DNA from: Virgibacillus sp. LDC-1
GTDB lineage: Bacteria > Bacillota > Bacilli > Bacillales > Amphibacillaceae
Reading direction: 5' to 3'
Length of the DNA: 64,000 nucleotides
Assembly (NCBI RefSeq): GCF_030137545.1
Contig: NZ_JARUVL010000010.1
Coordinates: 21,834-85,833 of the forward strand
Below are positions 38,878 to 47,133 of this stretch, piece after piece. The notes beneath the pieces are model-generated. The model was not told the DNA's origin. It searched no databases and saw nothing but the letters and a program-made list of their open reading frames with translations. Every line of letters begins with the position of its first letter. The first letter of the stretch is position 1. The position numbers were made by a program, and so were the translations under genes.

Positions 38878-38893
38878 CTTATTATTTGATGCT

Positions 38894-41800
38894 TTATTCA
38901 AATTCAATTAGTAAATCATTTACTGTAATTGCATCTCCATCTGAACAATGAATATTTTTAATAACACCTGCAAATGGTGCTTGTACCGTCGTTTCCATTT
39001 TCATCGCTTCTGTAATTAACAAGTAATCACCTTTTTGAACATGCTCTCCTTTTTCGCAAAGCACTTTAATGACCGTTCCAGGCATTGTAGCACCAATTTG
39101 TTTTTCATTTGTTGCATCTGCCTTTGGTTTCGCCGCAGTTTCGGCTTTAATGCTTTCATCTCTTACAACAACCTCTCGCGGCTGCCCGTTCATTTCAAAA
39201 TAAATAACACGTGTACCATCTGAACGAGGCTCAGAGATAGAAATAAGCTTCACAATTAAAATTTTTCCTGGCTCAATTTCAACTTCAATTTCCTCACCTA
39301 GCTTCATACCGTAGAAAAAGGTAGGTGTATCCAGGACAGAGACATTGCCATATGTTTCATAAAACTTGTGGTAATCCATAAATACTTTTGGATATAATGC
39401 ATAGGCAATAATATCAAAGCTTGTTACATGTCTATCAAGGGATTTAAACAGTTCTTCATTTAACTGACTAAAGTTAATCGGATCCATAAGTGCACCTGGA
39501 CGAACTGTAATTGGTTTCTTCCCTTTTAAGATAATTCTTTGTAACTCTTGTGGGAAGCCTTGATAAGGCTGACCAATATACCCTTGGGCAAACTCAATAA
39601 CTGAATCTGGAAAATCAATTGACTCTCCTTTTTCATATATATCGTCCTCTGTTAAATTGTTTTGTACCATGAACAAAGCAAGATCGCCAACAACCTTTGA
39701 AGACGGCGTTACCTTAACAATATCCCCAAACATATCGTTTACACGACGAAACATTTGTTTTACCTCATTCCATCGTTCACCAAGGCCTACCGCTTTTGCT
39801 TGTTGCTGCAAATTACTATACTGTCCCCCAGGCATTTCATGAAAATATACTTCCGTATGTGGTGAATTCATACCACTTTCGAATTCCTGATAATAAGCAC
39901 GAACATTATCCCAGTATTGTGAAAGTTTCTCATAGGATCGTATGTTAACATGTGGTTGGCGCTTTGTTCCTTCTAACGCATGGTATAGAGATTGCGCACT
40001 TGGCTGAGAAGTTAACCCTGCCATACTATCGCACGCTACATCAACCGCATCTACACCAGCTTCAATTGCACGTGCATACGTATAAACGCCATTTCCGCTT
40101 GTATCATGCGTGTGTAAATGAATTGGTAAGTCTACCGTCTCTTTTAATGCTTTCACCAATTGATAAGCCGCTTCAGGCTTTAATAACCCTGCCATATCTT
40201 TAATTCCAAGAATATGAGCGCCAGCTTGTTCAAGCTCTTTCGCGATATTCTTATAATATTCCAGGTCGTATTTTGTTCGACCAGCGTCTAATATATCTCC
40301 TGTATAGCAAATAGCAGCTTCAGCGATTTTGTTGTTCTTTCTTACTGCTTTAATCGCTGGAATCATTCCTTCTACCCAGTTCAAGCTATCAAAAATTCGA
40401 AAGACATCAATTCCTGCATTTGCACTTTTTTCTACAAATTCATCTATTAAATTATCAGGATAATTTTTATAGCCTACTGCATTACTTGCACGAAGAAGCA
40501 TTTGAAATAATACATTTGGCATTTTCTCGCGCAGTTTAAGTAATCTTTCCCACGGATCCTCTTTCAAGAAGCGATAGGAAACATCAAATGTTGCTCCCCC
40601 CCACATCTCTACAGAAAATAGATCTGGTAACAAACGTGCTGTCGGCTCAGCAATTCGATCTAAATCCTTCGTTCGAATTCTCGTTGCTAATAAGGATTGA
40701 TGTGCATCTCGAAACGTTGTATCTGTTAACAGTACTTCCTTTTGTTCAAGCATCCACTTTGATACAGCTTCAGGACCTTGTTCATCCAGCAATTGCTTTG
40801 TACCATTCGGAAATGCCTCTAATGGATTAAATGTAGGAACAACCGGCTTTTCAAACTCTGGCTTCTTTCTTTTCGTCATGCCTTCAAATCCATTAACTGT
40901 CGTATGACCAATATACGTAAGCATTTTTGTTCCACGATCCTTACGCTTTGGAAACACAAACAATTCTGGTGTTTGATCAACAAATGTCGTGTCATATTCG
41001 CCTGACATAAATTTAGAATGAAGCATCACATTTTCTAAAAATGGGATATTTGTTTTAATGCCACGAATACGGAATTCCTTTAGGTTACGGACCATTTTCT
41101 GTGCTGCCTGTTCAAAGGTTAACGCCCATGTAGATACTTTGACAAGTAAAGAATCATAATGTGGTGAAATTTCAGCACCTTGGAAGCCATTACCAGCATC
41201 TAATCTTACGCCAAACCCACCACCAGTTCGATATACATTGATTTTTCCTGTGTCTGGCATAAAGTTGTTTAATGGATCCTCTGTTGTAACCCTTGATTGA
41301 ATGGCATATCCATTAATTTGAATATCGGCTTGCTCTGGAATACCTATGGATGCATCATGCAACTCATGCCCTTCTGCAACCTTTATTTGTGTTTGAACAA
41401 TATCTACACCCGTAATCATCTCTGTAATCGTATGCTCTACTTGCACACGCGGATTTACTTCAATAAAATAAAATCCTTCATTCGTAACAAGAAACTCTAC
41501 TGTACCTGCATTTATATAGTTCACGTTTTTCATAAGCTTTACAGCTGCATCACATATTGCTTCACGCATCTCTAAAGTTAAGGATACACTTGGCGCAATC
41601 TCAACTAATTTTTGATGACGACGTTGTACTGAACAGTCTCTCTCATATAAATGAACGATATTGCCATCCTTGTCCCCAACAATTTGCACTTCAATATGTT
41701 TTGGATTTTCGATTAATTTCTCTACGTAAACTTCATCATTGCCAAACGCTGCTTTAGCTTCGGATTTTGCACGGTCAAAAGCTTCTGCAAGATTGCTTGC

Positions 41801-42337
41801 ATTCCGCACAATACGCATTCCACGACCACCTCCACCTAATGTGGCCTTAATAATAATTGGATAGCCGTGCTTTTCGCCAAATGCTTCCACATCAGCAACC
41901 GTTGTTACTGGACCATCACTTCCAGGGATTACCGGAATACCAGCATTTACAGCTTGCTCTCGTGCTCTTACTTTATCTCCAAACATGTGCAAGTGTTCAC
42001 TTGTTGGGCCAACAAAAATAATACCCTCTTCTTCACATCGTTTTGCAAACGCAATATTTTCCGATAAGAATCCATAGCCAGGATGAATTGCATCCGCCCC
42101 TACATTTTTAGCTAATTGAATAATTCCCTCAATATCTAAGTAGGCATCAATCGGTTTTTTACCTTCTCCAATCAAATAGGATTCATCTGCTTTATAGCGA
42201 TGATAAGAACCTGAATCCTCTTTTGAATAAATTGCTACTGTACGAATATTTAATTCTGTACATGCACGAAATACTCGAATCGCTATTTCACCGCGATTTG
42301 CAACTAATAATTTATGAATCTTTTTTAACTGGACCAT
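38894..42337 (-). CDS. pyc: Pyruvate carboxylase
   Basis: Biotin-dependent carboxylation of pyruvate to oxaloacetate, replenishing the TCA cycle and feeding gluconeogenesis. The 1147-residue product carries, in order, biotin carboxylase (about 5-450; GGGGRGMRIV ATP-grasp loop), carboxyltransferase (about 530-800; DTTFRDAHQS), a conserved central PYC domain and the C-terminal biotinyl domain with the attachment motif EAMKMET near residue 1110. Its start lies inside ftsW: the last 13 bases of ftsW overlap, and the ribosome site AAAGGAGG is coding for the FtsW C-terminus. Expression is therefore linked to ftsW. Confidence 0.98.
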   Translation of the reverse strand: MVQLKKIHKLLVANRGEIAIRVFRACTELNIRTVAIYSKEDSGSYHRYKADESYLIGEGKKPIDAYLDIEGIIQLAKNVGADAIHPGYGFLSENIAFAKRCEEEGIIFVGPTSEHLHMFGDKVRAREQAVNAGIPVIPGSDGPVTTVADVEAFGEKHGYPIIIKATLGGGGRGMRIVRNASNLAEAFDRAKSEAKAAFGNDEVYVEKLIENPKHIEVQIVGDKDGNIVHLYERDCSVQRRHQKLVEIAPSVSLTLEMREAICDAAVKLMKNVNYINAGTVEFLVTNEGFYFIEVNPRVQVEHTITEMITGVDIVQTQIKVAEGHELHDASIGIPEQADIQINGYAIQSRVTTEDPLNNFMPDTGKINVYRTGGGFGVRLDAGNGFQGAEISPHYDSLLVKVSTWALTFEQAAQKMVRNLKEFRIRGIKTNIPFLENVMLHSKFMSGEYDTTFVDQTPELFVFPKRKDRGTKMLTYIGHTTVNGFEGMTKRKKPEFEKPVVPTFNPLEAFPNGTKQLLDEQGPEAVSKWMLEQKEVLLTDTTFRDAHQSLLATRIRTKDLDRIAEPTARLLPDLFSVEMWGGATFDVSYRFLKEDPWERLLKLREKMPNVLFQMLLRASNAVGYKNYPDNLIDEFVEKSANAGIDVFRIFDSLNWVEGMIPAIKAVRKNNKIAEAAICYTGDILDAGRTKYDLEYYKNIAKELEQAGAHILGIKDMAGLLKPEAAYQLVKALKETVDLPIHLHTHDTSGNGVYTYARAIEAGVDAVDVACDSMAGLTSQPSAQSLYHALEGTKRQPHVNIRSYEKLSQYWDNVRAYYQEFESGMNSPHTEVYFHEMPGGQYSNLQQQAKAVGLGERWNEVKQMFRRVNDMFGDIVKVTPSSKVVGDLALFMVQNNLTEDDIYEKGESIDFPDSVIEFAQGYIGQPYQGFPQELQRIILKGKKPITVRPGALMDPINFSQLNEELFKSLDRHVTSFDIIAYALYPKVFMDYHKFYETYGNVSVLDTPTFFYGMKLGEEIEVEIEPGKILIVKLISISEPRSDGTRVIYFEMNGQPREVVVRDESIKAETAAKPKADATNEKQIGATMPGTVIKVLCEKGEHVQKGDYLLITEAMKMETTVQAPFAGVIKNIHCSDGDAITVNDLLIEFE

Positions 42338-43509
42338 TGTTTTCCTCCTTTAAAATAAGCTTTTTGTGTAGGTATTGGCTTTGTATGCGAAGGCCTTGGT
42401 TCTTGCTCTCTTTTTTTGATAGACATCGCAATGTTATTCATGATTCCCATGGAAACCATTAACACAAGCAATGATGAGCCACCATAACTAACAAATGGTA
42501 ATGTAACACCAGTAATTGGCAGAATTCCACTAATGGAGCCTAAGTTCACAAATGCTTGTATTCCTATCATCGAAGATATCCCGATTGCTAATAAAGCACC
42601 AAAGCTATCCTCACATTTTCTAGCTATGAAGATGCCACGTAAGACAATTGTGGCAAGTAACCCAATGACGATAATCACACCAAGAAAGCCAAGTTCTTCT
42701 GCAATGACTGCCATGATAAAATCTGTGTGTGCTCCAAATAAGTAGCCAAGCTTTTGTACGCTTTGTCCTAATCCTTCTCCTGATAATCCACTACCACCAA
42801 TCGCAAGATAGGACTGAATTAAGTGATAACCTGCATCATCAGGTGCATTAAAAGGCTGATATGCTCCTGTAAACCTAGAAACCCGCACGTCAGTCACCAT
42901 ATTTGGCAGTGCTACCATTAATGTTATCACGCCGATTAAAATAAGTAACAACAAATGCTTCAATCGAATTCCGGAACTGAAAATAACGGAACAAGCAATT
43001 AAAAATATAATGGCCGCCGTCCCGATATCTGGTTGCATGACAATCAGTCCAAGCATTACACCCGTCAAAATTAGTGGAGGTAGCACACCTTTATTAAATT
43101 CATTTATGTAGGCTTGTTTTTTAGAATAAACAGATGCTAAATACATAATAAGCCCTATTTTTGCGAATTCAGAAGGTTGCAAGCTAATCGGACCTAGTAC
43201 AAACCAGGATTTTGCATTTCCTCTTACTTCTCCGAAAATTAAAACACTAATTAATAGCGCCAAGATACCTAGCACAATTATTTTCATTAGCTTTTGATAA
43301 TACTTGTAAGGGAATATGCTGCAAAATATAAATCCTCCCAATCCAATGAAAAACCATTGCATTTGCTTGAATAAATAGTGCGTTGCTTCAAATCCTTCTA
43401 CAATAGCTGATACCATGCTGGCACTGTAAATCATTACAATTCCAAATGCAGCTAATAATAATGGTGCGATTATCAATGTAAAGTCAAAATATTTTAATTT
43501 TCCCTTCAT
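42325..43509 (-). CDS. ftsW: Division SEDS peptidoglycan polymerase FtsW
   Basis: Polymerises septal peptidoglycan together with PbpB. The 394-residue product has 10 membrane segments with family motifs GNAKSWFVLGPISLQPSEFAKIG and ITGVTLPFVSYGGSS, ending in a basic cytoplasmic tail. Position next to pyc and ylaN matches B. subtilis ftsW, as opposed to the spoVE copy at 1568-2677. I start at 43509 with GGGGAG upstream; the longer frame adds five residues. It overlaps pyc by 13 bases. Confidence 0.93.
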   Translation of the reverse strand: MKGKLKYFDFTLIIAPLLLAAFGIVMIYSASMVSAIVEGFEATHYLFKQMQWFFIGLGGFIFCSIFPYKYYQKLMKIIVLGILALLISVLIFGEVRGNAKSWFVLGPISLQPSEFAKIGLIMYLASVYSKKQAYINEFNKGVLPPLILTGVMLGLIVMQPDIGTAAIIFLIACSVIFSSGIRLKHLLLLILIGVITLMVALPNMVTDVRVSRFTGAYQPFNAPDDAGYHLIQSYLAIGGSGLSGEGLGQSVQKLGYLFGAHTDFIMAVIAEELGFLGVIIVIGLLATIVLRGIFIARKCEDSFGALLAIGISSMIGIQAFVNLGSISGILPITGVTLPFVSYGGSSLLVLMVSMGIMNNIAMSIKKREQEPRPSHTKPIPTQKAYFKGGKQWSS

Positions 43510-43717
43510 CTTAGATCTCCCCAACTAATCCAAAGCATAAATTGTCTCGCTCTCTCTTATTCTACTTCAGATATTAATTATTCTACCTGTATACAGCTTA
43601 TTGCCATGCATGCTATAAGTTAATGAAAGGGTTTCTGTTCCTTTCATCTATTTTAATGTTTTTTTCTATTACATAGAAGCAGAATGAATTTGTCAGGTAA
43701 ATATAAGATGAATTTTA

Positions 43718-43755
43718 ATAATAGTATAACACATTCAAGATAATAGTATATCACT
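43718..43755 (-). promoter_or_regulatory. Tandem CcpN-like operator upstream of ftsW-pyc
   Basis: Two copies of GTG(A/T)TATACTATTAT, 22 bp apart (43740-43754 and 43718-43732, minus strand). The downstream copy contains TGTGTTATACT, an exact match to the CcpN consensus TRTGHYATAYW; the upstream copy AGTGATATACT matches 10 of 11. The 15-mer ATGTGTTATACTATT (43720-43734) is identical to one in front of SR1 (50925-50939). TATACT may serve as the -10; no -35 is clear. The rest of the 374-base gap holds the ylaN terminator and AT-rich DNA. Confidence 0.45.
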
Positions 43756-43800
43756 TTTAATGTATTTTTATTTATTTATTCATCCTAATATAGCTATATA

Positions 43801-43838
43801 AACAAAAAAACCTTGCCCTCGTGAATGTCGGCAAAGTT
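43801..43838 (-). terminator. Terminator of ylaN
   Basis: AACTTTGCC pairs with GGCAAGGTT (one G-T pair), followed by seven T on the minus strand. Confidence 0.88.
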
Positions 43839-43883
43839 TTGCTATAATGTCTACCTTAACCCAGATGCACAAATCTAAAGGCA

Positions 43884-44165
43884 TTAAATGGATTTCTGCG
43901 CTGCTTCATGCAATATATTAAGCTGCCTCTCCAAATTTTCAAGAAGCGCTTTTCCTTCATTTTCGCTGATTAACTCTAACCGTACAGCAAAGTCAATCTC
44001 TCTAGAGAGACCAAACATCTGTGTATCGAGTACTTCTTCATACAACGGGCATTGTGGCATTGTTAAATTTTCAATCTGAACCTCGATGAGCCGTAGAATT
44101 TTATCAGCATCAGCCTTAAGAAGGGCATAGGCTTTTTCACGATGATCGATCGTTACCTCTGGCAT
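43884..44165 (-). CDS. ylaN: YlaN, iron-binding modulator of Fur
   Basis: A 93-residue helical protein of the UPF0358/YlaN family, exactly the B. subtilis length. It was long known as essential; recent work in S. aureus and B. subtilis describes it as an Fe(II)-binding protein that relieves Fur repression. Conserved segments are [23 protein letters not shown] and [25 protein letters not shown]. Start at 44165 with GGAGGGG upstream; the longer frame adds six residues. It lies upstream of ftsW as in B. subtilis but has its own terminator. Confidence 0.93.
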   Translation of the reverse strand: MPEVTIDHREKAYALLKADADKILRLIEVQIENLTMPQCPLYEEVLDTQMFGLSREIDFAVRLELISENEGKALLENLERQLNILHEAAQKSI

Positions 44166-44396
44166 CAAATATATCCCCTCCATTAGGAAAACTTAGCAAT
44201 CGATAAAAAGCCTGCGATTACTCAAAAAGTAAAATAAAGTACAAATTCATAAAAAGAAAATATCTTCCTTTATATTATATTAGCGGTTGCTACAAAAAAA
44301 TGCAAACAAAAATGACACATCGATAGAGTAAAGGAATGAAAAAAAAGAGCATGTCTGCTATTCTTAAACAAGATATAAATAGAAAGGTGGATCAAG

Positions 44397-44885
44397 ATGA
44401 TTGTTCCAATTACTGGTAAGGTTACTTATCCAATTACATTAGACCCTACTGTTTGGATTTTTGATGACCGAAAGATTATTTTAGAAGATGCGTTTTTAAC
44501 TCAAGCTAGCTCGCCAGATACAACAAATGAACTTGAAAAAGCTGCAAAAAGATGGGATCGTGAGCTTCAGCAAGATGTAGTGAAGCCACCCGTTAACCAA
44601 AGCATCAATAAGTTCGAGCGCGAAAAAATATTAACGCATTCTTATGTTATGCCAATAACTGATTTTTTAAACCATGCGGAAATAAAAGCGGATGCAAAAA
44701 ACGCCCGCTTAGAAACACTGCAAGGAGATGTAGTACTTTCTATTTCTGATTTGCAAAAAAGCTACTTGCTTTTCGCAATGAATGGCAAGCCATTAAAAGA
44801 AGATGGACCGGTACATTTAATGTATCGTGATGGTTCAAATAAAAATAATCCAATCACGGGTGTAAAAAAGATTGTCATTCAATAA
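44397..44885 (+). CDS. ylaL: Conserved Bacillales protein, YlaL-type
   Basis: A 162-residue soluble protein. The N-terminal motif ITLDPTVWIFDDRKI and the C-terminal EDGPVHLMYRDGSNKNNPITGVKKIVIQ are the features I recall for the YlaL family. Some genomes label it peptidyl-prolyl cis-trans isomerase, but no known isomerase domain is visible and I would not assign that function. AAAGGTGG lies upstream of the ATG. Position next to ylaN supports the name; ylaM and ylaK (phoH) are absent. The gene symbol is less certain than the family resemblance. Confidence 0.65.
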   Translation: MIVPITGKVTYPITLDPTVWIFDDRKIILEDAFLTQASSPDTTNELEKAAKRWDRELQQDVVKPPVNQSINKFEREKILTHSYVMPITDFLNHAEIKADAKNARLETLQGDVVLSISDLQKSYLLFAMNGKPLKEDGPVHLMYRDGSNKNNPITGVKKIVIQ

Positions 44886-45018
44886 TTAGTGATTAAAGCA
44901 CAGGAATTTGGTTTATGCTCAACCTATTTTATGAAGGTAATTTTTGTCTGCATATTTTGGCATATCCTATCTAAAAATAAGGAACATAAGGTGGGAATAT
45001 TTTAGGAGGAGTGCCAAA

Positions 45019-45621
45019 ATGTATAAATTAATCTTTATTCTATCCGTTGTTCTTCTATTCACAATAGGTTGTAACCGTGAGAATACGCAAGATGCCCTTC
45101 CATCAGATAATAATAGTGATCGTTTTTTACAAGTCGAAAACTCAAGTGAAGCAAAGAAACAAAATTTATCAAATGAACAAATTGCAACCCACCTAGCTAA
45201 TGTAGCTACTAAGGTACCGAATGTAAATAATGCGACGGCACTTATTGCCGGTCCTTATGCAGTTGTTGGAATTGATGTTGATAAAGATCTTGATCGCTCT
45301 AGAGTAGGAACAATTAAATTCTCCGTATCTGAGGCATTACGTGAGGATCCTTATGGAAAAACAGCGATTGTTGTCGCAGATGGTGATGTGAATGAGCGCA
45401 TTCGCATGATGGCAGATAAAATGAGGCAAGGACATCCAGTTCAAGGTATTGTAGATGAGGTTGCTGCTATCGTTGGAAGATATATGCCCGAGTTTCCAGT
45501 TCCGAGAGAGCAGCCAGTAGAACCGGATGAAAACAAACAACTTGTTCCCGAAGGAGAAAAACAAGAGCTAGATGACATTCAAAATGATCAATCGAATAAA
45601 CAAAAGGATAAAAAAGATTAG
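45019..45621 (+). CDS. ylaJ: YhcN/YlaJ family sporulation lipoprotein
   Basis: A 200-residue lipoprotein with a signal ending in the lipobox FTIGC (about residue 15), then a Spore_YhcN_YlaJ domain recognised by NEQIATHLANVATKVPNVNNATALIAGPYAVVGIDVD. In Bacillus these proteins sit in the inner spore membrane and affect germination or outgrowth. The C-terminus is highly charged (DKKD end). The start is the ATG at 45019, with AGGAGGAG upstream; the open frame extends further upstream without a site. Confidence 0.9.
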   Translation: MYKLIFILSVVLLFTIGCNRENTQDALPSDNNSDRFLQVENSSEAKKQNLSNEQIATHLANVATKVPNVNNATALIAGPYAVVGIDVDKDLDRSRVGTIKFSVSEALREDPYGKTAIVVADGDVNERIRMMADKMRQGHPVQGIVDEVAAIVGRYMPEFPVPREQPVEPDENKQLVPEGEKQELDDIQNDQSNKQKDKKD

Positions 45622-45647
45622 CTCATAAAAAATGATGGCTTGATAGT

Positions 45648-45688
45648 GCACCCCATAAGTTAGCATAAACATCTAACTTATGGGGTGC
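45648..45688. repeat. 16-bp perfect inverted repeat after ylaJ, IS-end-like
   Basis: GCACCCCATAAGTTAG (45648-45663) and its exact complement (45673-45688), 9-base loop. It lies between the convergent ylaJ and the small membrane gene but lacks a proper T-run on either side. The flank TGATAGTGCACCCCATAAGT resembles terminal repeats of IS3-type elements, so it could be a solo remnant reused as terminator. Confidence 0.55.
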
Positions 45689-45704
45689 CTTTAAAAACAC
45701 ACAA

Positions 45705-45959
45705 TTATTGAATTGGATTGGCTTGTTCTGTTTCTTTTTCCTTTAGTTCATTATAATAATGAACACCGAATTGTGATCCCTCTGAAACCATTTTCGCATT
45801 TTCTAATTGGGTGATATCCTTGTCATTTGTTTGATCTGGTACCCCAGCATCCTCAATCGTATTCGTAAATCCGGATGTTTTTTTACTACGATTTAAGAAG
45901 TAATACCCTGCTGCTGCACCAACTATTCCAACTGTAGTCCCGATATATCTTTTTTTCAT
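45705..45959 (-). CDS. Small hypothetical membrane-anchored protein
   Basis: An 84-residue product with a short basic N-terminus, one glycine/alanine-rich membrane segment (TTVGIVGAAAGYYFL, about residues 8-22) and a polar tail rich in D, E, N and Q. It is like other small Bacillaceae membrane proteins of unknown function. GAGAGGTG lies upstream of the ATG. The codon use is normal. No domain is recognised. Confidence 0.65.
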   Translation of the reverse strand: MKKRYIGTTVGIVGAAAGYYFLNRSKKTSGFTNTIEDAGVPDQTNDKDITQLENAKMVSEGSQFGVHYYNELKEKETEQANPIQ

Positions 45960-46096
45960 TCGTGATACACCTCTCTATGATTAGTTAAAAACGTTATTCC
46001 CTAATTATTTTCCAATAAAACATACTTTACTATGCATGGGAAAAATATGCTATCATAGATACAAACGCAGTTATCTAACTAGTTTGAGGTGAAAAA

Positions 46097-46300
46097 ATGC
46101 AAGTAAAATGTGTACTATGTGATCAAATTGAGGGAATCGAAGACAATTCATTACAAGCGAAGCGGCTTCGAAACCGTAAAATTTCCATGTATCTCTGCGC
46201 AACATGTGACAATCGAATTAAGGTAAGCACATTGGAACGTCATGCTAGTGGAAATTTTAAGCTTTACCAGGAAGAAAAGGAAATCAATGGATTAATTTAA
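46097..46300 (+). CDS. ylaI: YlaI, DUF2197 zinc-ribbon protein
   Basis: A 67-residue protein with two CxxC pairs (CVLCDQ near the start, CATCDN at about residue 35), expected to bind one zinc. The family DUF2197 (YlaI) has no assigned function. TGAGGTG lies upstream of the ATG, and a TGCTATCAT extended -10 lies near 46050. It is monocistronic with a terminator behind. Confidence 0.88.
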   Translation: MQVKCVLCDQIEGIEDNSLQAKRLRNRKISMYLCATCDNRIKVSTLERHASGNFKLYQEEKEINGLI

Positions 46301-46325
46301 TAAGAATATGCAATTGATAAAATAA

Positions 46326-46360
46326 AGCAGTCACCAATGTTTAACACGTTGGTGACTGCT
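46326..46360. terminator. Bidirectional terminator between ylaI and ylaH
   Basis: A perfect 12-bp stem AGCAGTCACCAA (46326-46337) with its complement (46349-46360), loop of 11 bases; T-rich on both sides. Confidence 0.88.
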
Positions 46361-46381
46361 CTTGTTTAAGCAACTATTGAA

Positions 46382-46687
46382 TTATTGTTGATTTTGTTTG
46401 CGTTGGTTATGCAAACGGAAACGATATATAGCTAAAACAAGCGATATAATGATTAAGCTTTCTGTAATAGGAAGTTTAAATATACTAAAAATCGTCATGA
46501 TATAAGTACCAATTGCCAGCATTACATAAACAAAAATATTTTTAACTAATGGAAGCTTCCGAGCAAACCCAAGCTTGTAAGCAATTGCAGCAAAAATAAG
46601 ATTCAACACATATAAAATTTCAAAAATATGCGATGTACCATACTGTTTTAAAATAAAATCAAAAATAATACTAAAGTTTACATCCAT
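46382..46687 (-). CDS. ylaH: YlaH-like membrane protein
   Basis: A 101-residue protein with three membrane segments (about 20-37, 47-68 and 73-90) and a basic tail (RFRLHNQRKQNQQ). It matches the YlaH-like family by the block KLPLVKNIFVYVMLAIGTYIMTIFS; function unknown. It lies near ylaI and ylaF as in B. subtilis, but typA (ylaG), which lies between ylaF and ylaH there, is absent here. Confidence 0.85.
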   Translation of the reverse strand: MDVNFSIIFDFILKQYGTSHIFEILYVLNLIFAAIAYKLGFARKLPLVKNIFVYVMLAIGTYIMTIFSIFKLPITESLIIISLVLAIYRFRLHNQRKQNQQ

Positions 46688-46827
46688 TGTTTTCCCCCAC
46701 TAATATATTTCTTTATATATAGATCATGAATTTTCTACCCTATTTTCTATCTTACTAAATCTTTTTACATCCCGCTAGTTGTTTCTCTTCTTAATTAAAT
46801 CCATCCTCCTGTTTATCTTCCTTGTCT

Positions 46828-46856
46828 TTGAACATTATTTCTATTTCCATTATAAT
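46828..46856 (+). promoter_or_regulatory. SigA promoter of ylaF
   Basis: TTGAAC (46828-46833), 17-base spacer, TATAAT (46851-46856), about 85 bases upstream of the ylaF start. Confidence 0.7.
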
Positions 46857-46942
46857 AGCTAAAGTAAGTTATAGGATTAAATATAGGATCCCCCTTCATT
46901 CCTATATACCTTTAAGGGCAATTAAGAAGCAGAGGTGACAAA

Positions 46943-47119
46943 ATGAAGCAATTGAATGTTCCGATGTTTTTATTAGCTTTTCTAGTTATTTTAATGTTTA
47001 TTGGCAGTGGAGCAGCGATAGCCATGCGTAATACATGGCTTATTATTCTATTTTTGCTATTAGGATTTGGCTTCATGGGATATGGCTTGACTTTAAAGCG
47101 TAAAAGAAGTGACAGCTAG
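46943..47119 (+). CDS. ylaF: YlaF, DUF5325 small membrane protein
   Basis: A 58-residue protein starting MKQLNVPMFLLAFLVILMF, with two membrane segments separated by AMRNT and ending in the basic tail KRKRSDS. AGAGGTG lies upstream of the ATG, and a consensus vegetative promoter precedes it. It matches the small DUF5325 (YlaF) family. Its stop codon is inside the terminator hairpin shared with suhB. Confidence 0.8.
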   Translation: MKQLNVPMFLLAFLVILMFIGSGAAIAMRNTWLIILFLLLGFGFMGYGLTLKRKRSDS

Positions 47120-47133
47120 CTTGTCACTTCTTT
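47103..47133. terminator. Shared terminator overlapping the ylaF and suhB stop codons
   Basis: AAAGAAGTGACA (47103-47114) pairs with TGTCACTTCTTT (47122-47133), 7-base loop. The stop codons of both convergent genes fall within the hairpin. Confidence 0.88.
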
